A stretch of DNA of 28,890 nucleotides from CAYYYA01 sp964487895. Its GTDB lineage: Bacteria > Patescibacteriota > Patescibacteriia > UBA1558 > 2-01-FULL-52-15. Both the position numbers and the translations under genes were made by a program. This document shows, piece after piece, positions 21,906-28,182 of the stretch. Every line of letters begins with the position of its first letter. Position 1 is the stretch's first letter. The DNA lies in assembly GCA_964487895.1 (NCBI GenBank), contig CAZASM010000010.1, forward strand, positions 1 to 28,890, given 5' to 3'. The notes beneath the pieces are model-generated. The model searched no databases, was not told the origin of the DNA, and worked only from the letters and a program-made list of their open reading frames with translations.

Positions 21906-22211
21906 ATGACAACCGATCAAATTGTACAGCGCAGGTTTTTACTCGCTGCTGCCGGACTTCCGAAACGGATACTAGACATCATCGGTGGCGTCGTCAGCAT
22001 CGATGATAGATTCTTCCTGACTATCGAGGGAGTGCAGTTTTTCTCTTCACCTCACGGTGAAGCCATCACCCTCTTACTTCCCAGGCACATCGAAGAGTTC
22101 ACCCCTAGAGGCTTAGTATTTACCGAGGCGACAGGTTGGAAATCCCTCATCGGTACTATGACCAACGCCAGCGGCTCCCCTTTGGTCCGATGGTTGGGCA
22201 AACCTTTCTGA
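21906..22211 (+). CDS. Island gene 5: unrecognised 101-residue protein
   Basis: Not recognised. The start is fixed by a full AAGGAGGT 5 nt upstream. There is no clear membrane helix. It begins with a helical segment (DQIVQRRFLLAAAGLPKRIL), followed by what looks like alternating strands (FFLTIEGVQFFSS, AITLLLPRHIEEF). It has no Cys. It is the last gene before a strong terminator, 39 bp after island gene 4, and so closes the gene 3-5 unit. Confidence 0.68.
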   Translation: MTTDQIVQRRFLLAAAGLPKRILDIIGGVVSIDDRFFLTIEGVQFFSSPHGEAITLLLPRHIEEFTPRGLVFTEATGWKSLIGTMTNASGSPLVRWLGKPF

Positions 22212-22234
22212 TCAGTCCAACATCGTACACTATT

Positions 22235-22270
22235 CCGCCGAGCGCCCCATGCGCTCGGCGGTTTCATTTT
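22235..22270 (+). terminator. Strong intrinsic terminator after island gene 5
   Basis: CCGCCGAGCGC / GCGCTCGGCGG is a perfect 11-bp stem with a CCCAT loop, followed by TTTCATTTT. It is the most GC-rich terminator in the window, unlike the A/T-flanked ones of core genes. Confidence 0.85.
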
Positions 22271-22301
22271 ATCTTTAACTCTCCCAACCATTCGCTGACT
22301 C

Positions 22302-22330
22302 TTGACGCCTAAGTCTCAAACTCTTAGTAT
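22302..22330 (+). promoter_or_regulatory. Promoter of island gene 6
   Basis: TTGACG (22302-22307) and TAGTAT (22325-22330) are 17 bp apart, about 40 bp after the terminator. A TATAAA overlaps the -10 at a longer spacing. Confidence 0.6.
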
Positions 22331-22376
22331 AAATATTGTCTTCTTGTTCTGTCCGTCTCACACACAGGAGGTAGTA

Positions 22377-22652
22377 ATGCACAACTTTATACAAGTGTTG
22401 CAATACATCGGCCTGGCTGGAGCTGTTCTACTCTTAATCGTTCTCGTGGTGGTTGCAGCAGTCATTATCTCTGTTGTAATCGTTGGTAGCAGACCAACGC
22501 CCAGTCCACGTCCTGGACCGCGAGAGATTGATCTGCAAATAGACACCTTGATTGCTTACTCCTTAGTTCAACCACCGATTACACTACCTGAACGTCAATC
22601 GCTGGTTGAGGATTTGATCGAGCTATCTCGACACGATCCTTCGCAAAACTAA
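22377..22652 (+). CDS. Island gene 6: single-helix membrane protein, 91 residues
   Basis: Start chosen at 22377 because AGGAGGT lies 5 nt upstream; the frame is open 25 codons earlier without an SD. It is not recognised. Residues 10-39 are a long, very hydrophobic helix (IGLAGAVLLLIVLVVVAAVI). A Pro/Arg stretch (RPTPSPRPGPRE) links it to a small polar helical domain (IDLQIDTLIAYSLV, then ERQSLVEDLIELSRHD). It has its own promoter and a terminator, so it is a monocistronic unit. Confidence 0.72.
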   Translation: MHNFIQVLQYIGLAGAVLLLIVLVVVAAVIISVVIVGSRPTPSPRPGPREIDLQIDTLIAYSLVQPPITLPERQSLVEDLIELSRHDPSQN

Positions 22653-22676
22653 CAATGAACATCATGTTCTCCTCTG

Positions 22677-22710
22677 CCGCCCTCCGAGCTGAAGCTCAGG
22701 GCGGTTTCCA
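22677..22710 (+). terminator. Intrinsic terminator after island gene 6
   Basis: CCGCCCT / AGGGCGG with inner GAGCT / AGCTC (a CC bulge between), then TTTCCATTT. It starts 25 bp after the stop. Confidence 0.75.
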
Positions 22711-22714
22711 TTTA

Positions 22715-22742
22715 CCCCGTTAGAGATAAATCTCTAACGGGG
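22715..22742 (+). repeat. Perfect 13-bp hairpin abutting the promoter of island gene 7
   Basis: CCCCGTTAGAGAT-AA-ATCTCTAACGGGG is a perfect inverted repeat (14 bp if the flanking A/T is counted). It is directly followed by TTGACT, so it overlaps the upstream edge of a promoter. It may be an operator or a second terminator hairpin. Confidence 0.6.
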
Positions 22743-22770
22743 TTGACTATTCCTGCAGAAGGAGAATACT
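22743..22770 (+). promoter_or_regulatory. Possible promoter of island gene 7
   Basis: TTGACT and AATACT are 16 bp apart, 41 bp before the gene. The match is moderate. Confidence 0.45.
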
Positions 22771-22810
22771 TACCTTATTCGCAGTTCACATTAACCCTCG
22801 GAGGTCGCCC

Positions 22811-22990
22811 ATGGTCAAACACCTGCTGGTAGTAGCTTCTTGTTATGGTCTGGCTTGGCTCCTGCTCAAGACCATCGATTGGGACGATAAACTCCAGCGT
22901 GCCCAACCGACTCCAGGTCAAATCCAGTTCCTCCGCTGGGTCAAAAGATCTCAAGCATTTATTCCTGATGCCACACCTCATCTGAATTGA
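22811..22990 (+). CDS. Island gene 7: 59-residue protein with an N-terminal membrane segment
   Basis: A short frame whose ATG has GGAGGT 5 nt upstream (22799-22805). The product starts MVKHLLVVASCYGLAWLLLK, a likely signal-anchor or weak membrane helix, then a polar tail with WDDKLQR, a Pro-rich turn (AQPTPGQIQF) and LRWVKRSQAF. It is not recognised. A Cys in the hydrophobic part (ASC) could suggest a lipobox, but the fit (VASC) is imperfect and no lipidation is claimed. It is the last gene of the island, ending 15 bp before a bidirectional terminator. Confidence 0.6.
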   Translation: MVKHLLVVASCYGLAWLLLKTIDWDDKLQRAQPTPGQIQFLRWVKRSQAFIPDATPHLN

Positions 22991-23005
22991 AAAATCGGTG
23001 TGACA

Positions 23006-23039
23006 AAAAACTCTTCGACTTTCGGGTCGAAGAGTTTTT
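23006..23039. terminator. Bidirectional terminator between the island and fusA
   Basis: AAAAACTCTTCGAC / GTCGAAGAGTTTTT is a perfect 14-bp stem with a 6-nt loop, flanked by A and T runs. It serves island gene 7 (+) and fusA (-). Confidence 0.9.
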
Positions 23040-23056
23040 CAAATAGTGAGAGAAAA

Positions 23057-25159
23057 TTATTTCTTACCAAGTTTGATCTGCTCAATCACATTCTTTGGAG
23101 CTTCTTGGTAATGACCAAATTCCATGGAATAAGCTGCGCGACCTTGGGTCATACCACGAAGAGATGTAGCATAGCCAAACATTTCAGATAATGGTACTTG
23201 GGCTTGAATAACTTTGATACCCATACGATCAGTCATTTCGTTAATCTGACCACGTTTGGAATTAAGATCGCCAATAACATCTCCCATATAGCTCTCAGGA
23301 GTAGTAACTTCGATTTTCATGATTGGCTCAAGAATAACTGGTTTAGCTTTATTGAAGGCTTCTTTGAAAGCCATTGAGCCAGCCATTTTGAAAGCTGCTT
23401 CTGAAGAGTCGACATCATGATACGAACCGTCGAAAACAGTTGCTTCCACATCGATAATCGGGAAACCAGCAATAATACCTTTGGTTAAAGTTTCTTGAAT
23501 ACCTTTGTTGATTGGGGTGATAAATTCACGAGGAATAGATCCACCTTTGACATCATCAATAAATTCATAACCTTTACCGCGTTCTCGAGGTTTAATTCGA
23601 ACCCAGCAATGACCGTATTGACCGCGACCTCCGGACTGTTTAATATATTTACCTTCACCTTCAGCTTCACCGACGATAGTTTCTTTGTAGGCTACTTGTG
23701 GCTGACCAACGTTAGCTTCTACATTGAATTCACGTTTCATGCGATCGACAATAATTTCTAAATGCAACTCACCCATTCCAGAAATAATAGTTTGCATTGT
23801 TTCTGGATCGGTTCTCACACGGAATGTTGGGTCTTCTTCTGCTAGTTTCGAAATAGCAATACCCATTTTTTCTTGATCTTGCTTGGTCTTCGGTTCAATC
23901 GCAACATCAATGACTGGCTCAGGGAAAGTAATGCTTTCGAGCACTGCTGGATTATTCTCATCTGTCAAAGTGTGACCAGTAATAGTAGCTTTCAAACCAA
24001 CGACAGCGGCGATATCTCCAGCAGAAATTTCTTTGATTTCTTCACGAGTATTAGCATGCATTCGGAGCAGACGACCGATACGTTCTTTCTCGCCATTGGT
24101 AGCATTCATGACATAAGAGCCAGATTGCAAAGTACCAGAGTAAACTCGGATAAAGGTGATACGACCCACGAAAGGATCAGTAGCAACTTTGAAAGCCAGA
24201 GCAGTGAAAGGAGCTGCTGGATCTGGTTTACGTACTATTTCTTTCGTATGATCATCGACGTCAAAAGCTTTCGTCGGTGGTACATCTAATGGTGATGGTA
24301 AATAAGCAGTGACAGAGTCTAGTAAATATTGAACTCCTTTATTTTTTAGAGCTGAGCCACAAAGCACAGGGATAAACTGATCAGTAATGACAGCCTTGCG
24401 CAACAATTTTTTCAAATCAATAATATCAATCTCTTGGCCTTCGAGATAACGTCCCATAATAGCCTCATCGTACTCTACTAAAGCTTCTACTAAGCGACCA
24501 CGATATTCCTCGACTTTAGCTTTCATGTCTTCTGGCACGTCACGCTCTTCGAATTGTTTACCGTCTTCGTCTAAATAATAAACAGCTCTGCGTGAAAACA
24601 GATCAATCAAACCCTCGAAGGTTTCTGCTGCGCCAATAGGTAACTGAATGGGGAAAGCTTTTTTAGTCAAACGCTCATGAATGGTCGCCATGTCATGATA
24701 AAAATCAGCACCCATACGGTCCATCTTATTGATGAAAGCGATGCGAGGCACATGATATTTATCAGCCTGACGCCAAACTGTCTCAGACTGTGGTTCTACA
24801 CCCGCCACTCCATCAAATACAACCACACCACCATCTAAAACGCGCAGTGAGCGCTCTACTTCAACGGTAAAGTCCACGTGACCAGGAGTGTCAATAATAT
24901 TGATACGAGCCGTACCGCCACCGAGCCAATCAACAATCGGCCAAAAACAGGTGGTCGCAGCCGCTGTGATAGTGATTCCACGTTCTTTTTCTTGTTCCAT
25001 CCAATCCATCTCAGCCTTACCTTCATGCACTTCACCAATCTTATGTTTCTTTCCAGTGTAAAATAAAATACGCTCGGAAACAGTAGTTTTTCCTGCGTCA
25101 ATATGCGCGATGATACCGATATTGCGGACGTTCTCTAAACTGAGGTTATCTGTGGACAT
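23057..25159 (-). CDS. fusA: Elongation factor G
   Basis: A 700-residue translocase GTPase of normal length. G1 is AHIDAGKTTVSE, the switch carries KERGITITAAATT, G3 is DTPGHVDF, G4 is NKMD. Domain IV has the GGRGQYGHCWVRIKPRERG region and the tip segment near GSYHDVDSSEAAFKMAGSMAF; domain V ends with LRGMTQGRAAYSMEFGHYQE. It lies 2 bp after a hypothetical gene in the str operon. Normally tuf follows; here the fusA transcript ends at a terminator facing the island. Confidence 0.98.
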   Translation of the reverse strand: MSTDNLSLENVRNIGIIAHIDAGKTTVSERILFYTGKKHKIGEVHEGKAEMDWMEQEKERGITITAAATTCFWPIVDWLGGGTARINIIDTPGHVDFTVEVERSLRVLDGGVVVFDGVAGVEPQSETVWRQADKYHVPRIAFINKMDRMGADFYHDMATIHERLTKKAFPIQLPIGAAETFEGLIDLFSRRAVYYLDEDGKQFEERDVPEDMKAKVEEYRGRLVEALVEYDEAIMGRYLEGQEIDIIDLKKLLRKAVITDQFIPVLCGSALKNKGVQYLLDSVTAYLPSPLDVPPTKAFDVDDHTKEIVRKPDPAAPFTALAFKVATDPFVGRITFIRVYSGTLQSGSYVMNATNGEKERIGRLLRMHANTREEIKEISAGDIAAVVGLKATITGHTLTDENNPAVLESITFPEPVIDVAIEPKTKQDQEKMGIAISKLAEEDPTFRVRTDPETMQTIISGMGELHLEIIVDRMKREFNVEANVGQPQVAYKETIVGEAEGEGKYIKQSGGRGQYGHCWVRIKPRERGKGYEFIDDVKGGSIPREFITPINKGIQETLTKGIIAGFPIIDVEATVFDGSYHDVDSSEAAFKMAGSMAFKEAFNKAKPVILEPIMKIEVTTPESYMGDVIGDLNSKRGQINEMTDRMGIKVIQAQVPLSEMFGYATSLRGMTQGRAAYSMEFGHYQEAPKNVIEQIKLGKK

Positions 25160-25161
25160 AT

Positions 25162-25659
25162 TTATAATTCTGCTAATTTATGAACTTCACTAAATACTTG
25201 CTGTAAATTACTACCTAATATACTTTTAATTTTAGTAATTCTCTGCTCAAATGTTAGAGCCTTCCATTCTTCAGATTTAATCTCTCTAACGTATTCATTT
25301 TCAGCTTCCTCCAATATCGTCAAAGCCTCTCTTGCTTGCTGAAAATTTTTTAAATCTCTTTCGGATTTATCTTTGAATTTTGAGAAATAGGGAATAAGAT
25401 AATCTTCTAATTGATTTATATTTTGATAGATAATCTCCAATAGTTTGTCCACAGTTTTGTCAAATATCTCCTCTTGTGATTCATCGGGTAGCGTAGCAGA
25501 AGCCATCAATTCTAAAGAGCCAATTAACGACTCAATCGAAGCCGCCTGGCGTCTTGTGTCTGGGTTGTCGTGAATCTCTTCAATTTCAGGTGTTATACCC
25601 TCCCGTCGACGATATTCGTCGTCTGAGATTATAGGAAACTCTTGTGGAGCCTCAGACAT
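25162..25659 (-). CDS. Hypothetical helical protein inside the str operon, between rpsG and fusA
   Basis: A 165-residue protein I do not recognise. The N-terminal ~45 residues are acidic and probably disordered (SDDEYRRREGITPEIEEIHD). The remainder is rich in Leu, Glu, Lys and Gln with long predicted helices (DKTVDKLLEIIYQNINQLED, SERDLKNFQQAREALTILEE), possibly coiled coil. There is no membrane helix. It sits with gaps of only 2-3 bp to both rpsG and fusA, so it must be cotranscribed with the core translation genes. It has no SD, like its neighbours, and A/T-rich codons, so it looks native to this operon. Confidence 0.8.
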   Translation of the reverse strand: MSEAPQEFPIISDDEYRRREGITPEIEEIHDNPDTRRQAASIESLIGSLELMASATLPDESQEEIFDKTVDKLLEIIYQNINQLEDYLIPYFSKFKDKSERDLKNFQQAREALTILEEAENEYVREIKSEEWKALTFEQRITKIKSILGSNLQQVFSEVHKLAEL

Positions 25660-25662
25660 ATA

Positions 25663-26127
25663 TTAAGCGAAATGAGCGAAAGCTTTGTTAGCTTCTGCCA
25701 TTCTCTGCACATCTTCTTTTTTCTTCATGGCATCACCTTCATTATTAGCAGCGTTCATCAACTCTTCTGCTAACTTCATAGCCATTGGCTTGCCTTTCTT
25801 GGAGCGAGCAGCACCAATAATCCACTTATGAGCAAGAATAGTTTTGCGGTCACCAATAACCAAAATAGGTACTTGATAATTAGCACCACCGATACGTCGG
25901 CCTTTCAGCTCAAGACTTGGGCCAACATTACGAATAGCTTGATCATATACTTCCAGCGGATCACGTTTGGTTTTCACTGAGATAATATCGAAAGCATCAT
26001 AAAGAATACCCTGAGCCACAGACTTCTTACCTCTCTCCATCAGACGATTAATCAGTTTAGCTAAATCTAAGCGGTTAAATTTACCGTCAGCTTTAATAAT
26101 TCTTTTTGGTGCTTTTTTTCCTCTCAT
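25663..26127 (-). CDS. rpsG: 30S ribosomal protein S7 (uS7)
   Basis: A 154-residue protein starting MRGKKAPKRIIKADGKF. Conserved parts are FNRLDLAKLINRLMERGKKS, NVGPSLELKGRRIGGANYQV, and AEELMNAANNEGDAMKKKED with AEANKAFAHFA at the C-terminus. It organises the 3' major domain of 16S rRNA and, in E. coli, represses the str operon. It follows rpsL after 9 bp. Confidence 0.98.
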   Translation of the reverse strand: MRGKKAPKRIIKADGKFNRLDLAKLINRLMERGKKSVAQGILYDAFDIISVKTKRDPLEVYDQAIRNVGPSLELKGRRIGGANYQVPILVIGDRKTILAHKWIIGAARSKKGKPMAMKLAEELMNAANNEGDAMKKKEDVQRMAEANKAFAHFA

Positions 26128-26136
26128 TGGTTTAGC

Positions 26137-26562
26137 TTATTTCTTAGATTTTTCTTTCTTAGCGCCGTAAAGACTGCGGCCTTGTTTTCTACCTTGGACA
26201 CCTTGGGTATCATAGACACCACGAACGATATGATATCGGACACCAGGTAAATCTTTTACTTTACCACCACGTAACATGACAACAGAATGTTCTTGTAAAT
26301 TATGACCGACACCAGGAATATAAGCGGTCACTTCCTGACCATTGGATAAACGTACACGAGCAATCTTACGCAAAGCTGAGTTTGGTTTCTTCGGAGTCAT
26401 TGTTGTTACTTTCACACAAACACCACGTTTAAATGGGCTACCCTGAGGTAATTCACGTTTGGTACGACGCAAACTGTTTAAAGTTGTACGCAAAGCAGGA
26501 GTCTTGGATTTCTTTTTGAAACTCTTGCGAGCTTTACGCAGTAATTGTCCAGCTGTAGGCAT
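26137..26562 (-). CDS. rpsL: 30S ribosomal protein S12 (uS12)
   Basis: A 141-residue protein with the S12 decoding loops intact: TMTPKKPNSALRKIARVRLSNG (streptomycin-region Lys within TPKKPNSALRK) and RGGKVKDLPGVRYHIVRGVYD. It starts MPTAGQLLRKARKSFKKK and ends with a basic tail. It is the first gene of the str operon, with a promoter and leader hairpin upstream. There is no SD. Confidence 0.98.
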   Translation of the reverse strand: MPTAGQLLRKARKSFKKKSKTPALRTTLNSLRRTKRELPQGSPFKRGVCVKVTTMTPKKPNSALRKIARVRLSNGQEVTAYIPGVGHNLQEHSVVMLRGGKVKDLPGVRYHIVRGVYDTQGVQGRKQGRSLYGAKKEKSKK

Positions 26563-26610
26563 GAATGTAATTTGGTGTATAAATAAAAAAATGGTATCGA
26601 ACAGGTCTTT

Positions 26611-26637
26611 AGTCCCAAGGTTTAGCCTTTTTGGACT
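26611..26637 (-). promoter_or_regulatory. Leader hairpin upstream of rpsL
   Basis: AGTCC / GGACT enclose AAGG-CTAAA-CCTT in the rpsL leader on the minus strand. It is about 50 nt before the start codon and too far to mask it directly. Confidence 0.4.
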
Positions 26638-26643
26638 TGCTCT

Positions 26644-26672
26644 AAATTATCATAAGGCAGGGTTTTGGTCAA
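26644..26672 (-). promoter_or_regulatory. Promoter of the str operon (rpsL-rpsG-hyp-fusA)
   Basis: TTGACC (26667-26672) and TAATTT (26644-26649) are 17 bp apart on the minus strand, with TGA as an extended -10 element. The expected leader is about 75 nt. Confidence 0.7.
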
Positions 26673-26703
26673 GTAGTACCGCAATACATTACAGTACTAC
26701 TTG
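26670..26703 (-). promoter_or_regulatory. 34-bp palindrome overlapping the rpsL -35 box
   Basis: CAAGTAGTAC / GTACTACTTG is a perfect 10-bp inverted repeat. The inner part continues pairing on the minus-strand RNA (UGUAAU / AUUGCG, two G-U pairs) to 16 bp with a 2-nt loop. It begins inside the -35 box of the str promoter and lies 16 bp after the M50 protease stop, so it could be an operator, or a 3' hairpin of the protease mRNA. Confidence 0.55.
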
Positions 26704-26718
26704 ATCGGTGCACGATAT

Positions 26719-27384
26719 CTACCCCAAAAAAGCAGGTAAACCCAATAAACGTAAACAAAAATTCACTGCCAGAGAAAAAATTGGAATATTGGTCAGCTCT
26801 AAAATAATCAATAAGCCAATTAACAGAAAAAAGCCGTTTTTTTGCAACCAGAGGGCAATATATTCATATTTCAGTGGTAGTAGGGCAAATAAAATCTTGG
26901 ATCCATCCAATGGAGGTATGGGCAAAAGATTAAAGACTCCCAACAGTAAACTATATATAATCAAGTAAATCAGAAAGGTTAGCAAATAACTAGTTTCTGA
27001 AACTGAACCAATCACAACTCGCAAGATTAAAGTAAAGATAATAGCCGTGACAAAATTAGATACCGGACCAGCTACTGCTACAGCTGCGGAGCCCCATTTA
27101 CGCCAGCGCAGATTATATGGGTTGAAAGGGACAGGTTTGCCCCAGCCGAAACCGACAAATAATAACAACAAACTACCGACCAAATCCAAATGAGCCAAAG
27201 GATTAAGTGTTAGTCGTCCTTCCTGTTCAGCAGTGTGATCACCCAAGCTATAAGAAGCTAAAGCATGAGAAAATTCATGAATAGCAATAACGATAACTAG
27301 AGCTAGCAATGTAATAACAACGGAAATTAAGTTGAAACTCTCTGGATTGGTAAACAATTGACTCAGCATAAGCAGATTTGACAA
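26719..27384 (-). CDS. Site-2 protease family (M50) membrane metalloprotease
   Basis: A 221-residue protein with about five membrane helices. IAIHEFSHALASYSLGD (about residues 33-49) carries the HExxH zinc motif as HEFSH, and FNLLPIPPLDGSKILFALLP provides the third ligand Asp in the N-x-x-P-x-P-x-L-D-G motif. The NPLAHLDLVGSLLLLFVGFGWGKPVPFNP stretch between them is typical of the compact, PDZ-less rhomboid-like S2P group. It cleaves within membranes; the substrate is unknown. An alternative start five codons downstream (27369) is possible. Confidence 0.92.
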   Translation of the reverse strand: MSNLLMLSQLFTNPESFNLISVVITLLALVIVIAIHEFSHALASYSLGDHTAEQEGRLTLNPLAHLDLVGSLLLLFVGFGWGKPVPFNPYNLRWRKWGSAAVAVAGPVSNFVTAIIFTLILRVVIGSVSETSYLLTFLIYLIIYSLLLGVFNLLPIPPLDGSKILFALLPLKYEYIALWLQKNGFFLLIGLLIILELTNIPIFSLAVNFCLRLLGLPAFLG

Positions 27385-27406
27385 TATGATAATAATTATC
27401 TATAAT
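27378..27406 (+). promoter_or_regulatory. Full-consensus promoter of rpmB
   Basis: TTGACA (27378-27383), 17 bp, TATAAT (27401-27406): every base of both boxes and the spacing match the sigma70 consensus. The leader is about 41 nt. The -35 box overlaps the M50 start codon. Confidence 0.88.
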
Positions 27407-27421
27407 CGCAACAGTTTAATA

Positions 27422-27449
27422 AGTATACCCCATTATTCAAGTAAATCAA
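27422..27449 (-). promoter_or_regulatory. Promoter of the M50 protease gene
   Basis: TTGATT (27444-27449) and TATACT (27422-27427) are 16 bp apart on the minus strand. It lies face to face with the rpmB promoter, so the two transcripts overlap at their 5' ends. Confidence 0.55.
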
Positions 27450-27453
27450 TTCT

Positions 27454-27621
27454 ATGGCACAATTCTGTGATATCTGCGCTCGTGGCCCACAAACAGCCAA
27501 CAGCAGAAGTAAATCAAATATTGCTACCAAGCGTCGTCAGAAGATAAATATTCAAAGTAAGACTGTCGATGGCAAGCGTCTGAGCGTCTGCACTAAGTGC
27601 ATTAAGACCATGGCTAAATAA
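27454..27621 (+). CDS. rpmB: 50S ribosomal protein L28 (bL28)
   Basis: A 55-residue frame that is real despite its size. MAQFCDICARGPQTANSRSK then SNIATKRRQKINIQ is the standard L28 N-terminus, including the first CxxC (CDIC); a second CxxC (CTKC) near the C-terminus makes the zinc-binding form. LSVCTKCIKTMAK is the usual end. It has a perfect consensus promoter upstream and a strong terminator behind, so it is a single-gene unit. The ATG has no SD. Confidence 0.96.
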   Translation: MAQFCDICARGPQTANSRSKSNIATKRRQKINIQSKTVDGKRLSVCTKCIKTMAK

Positions 27622-27638
27622 CTTTGCTCTAGCAAAAG

Positions 27639-27669
27639 AAAAACTACTCACCAGCGTGAGTAGTTTTTT
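27639..27669. terminator. Bidirectional terminator between rpmB and the membrane protein gene
   Basis: AAAAACTACTCAC-CAGC-GTGAGTAGTTTTT is a perfect 13-bp stem with flanking A and T runs. It serves rpmB (+) and the 27677-28060 gene (-). Confidence 0.9.
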
Positions 27670-27676
27670 CATCAGA

Positions 27677-28060
27677 TTAAGACAAAACTTTCTTCTTCTG
27701 GAGAGAACCATGCTCTTCAGATAATGGTGGGATCAGCATTAAAACTCCGCCAACAATAGTCCAACAAGCTATCACCACTAATCCCGACTGAGGATCAACT
27801 AGATAAACTAACGGCGTAAGTGTCACTAGAATAATTAAGGTGACTGTATTAACGATTAAGACTGCTACTAACAATAATAATTTAGGATAGTAGCTAACCT
27901 TCAACGAAGACCAAAAATACTTCAGTCCAGCGTGTAGCCCAGTGATTAGTACAGCGACAAAAACAGCTACGTTCACTTGCTCCGTACTACAACCGGCTAC
28001 GTTCTGCAAACTGAGCATGATGATGGTGATAGACATCGCCCAGCGCCAAATATTATCCAT
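27677..28060 (-). CDS. Hypothetical protein with about four membrane helices
   Basis: A 127-residue protein I do not recognise. Hydrophobic segments lie near residues 6-23, 30-47 (VNVAVFVAVLITGLHAGLKY), 60-83 (KLLLLVAVLIVNTVTLIILV) and 92-112. The C-terminus is short and basic (LQKKKVLS). It resembles small holin-like or DUF membrane proteins only in overall shape. A TATACT box ends 6 nt before the ATG, implying a leaderless mRNA. Confidence 0.75.
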   Translation of the reverse strand: MDNIWRWAMSITIIMLSLQNVAGCSTEQVNVAVFVAVLITGLHAGLKYFWSSLKVSYYPKLLLLVAVLIVNTVTLIILVTLTPLVYLVDPQSGLVVIACWTIVGGVLMLIPPLSEEHGSLQKKKVLS

Positions 28061-28066
28061 GAAGAT

Positions 28067-28095
28067 AGTATAACATATCTGTTGTTATATTTCAC
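28067..28095 (-). promoter_or_regulatory. Promoter of the four-helix membrane protein gene
   Basis: GTGAAA (28090-28095) and TATACT (28067-28072) are 17 bp apart on the minus strand; the -10 ends 6 nt before the ATG. A TATAAC / GTTATA inverted repeat spans the spacer and -10 box. Confidence 0.5.
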
Positions 28096-28100
28096 CCTAG

Positions 28101-28134
28101 TAAATTAAAACCAGCGCCCTATATGGCGCTGGTT
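28101..28134 (-). terminator. Intrinsic terminator after the last gene of the window
   Basis: AACCAGCGCC / GGCGCTGGTT is a perfect 10-bp stem with a 6-nt loop, followed on the minus strand by TTTTAATTTA. It lies about 50 bp after the stop of the 28183 gene. Confidence 0.82.
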
Positions 28135-28182
28135 GACAGGATAGCTAACGATGAAAATTATTCCATTTTATTTGTTTTTATT

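Noticed and set aside
6189..22652. Three unknown proteins of exactly 91 residues (6189-6464, 19938-20213, 22377-22652) as one paralogous family
   Set aside because: Their sequences show no alignable similarity by eye and only one has a membrane helix, so the equal length looks like coincidence.
22775..22981. Minus-strand 68-residue open frame opposite island gene 7
   Set aside because: The plus-strand 59-residue frame has GGAGGT and a membrane segment; the minus frame has neither.
19826..23039. Island as a prophage or integrative element
   Set aside because: No integrase, capsid, portal, terminase, transposase or relaxase frame is visible, and I saw no attachment-site repeats at the edges. 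Phage-like origin of single genes cannot be excluded.
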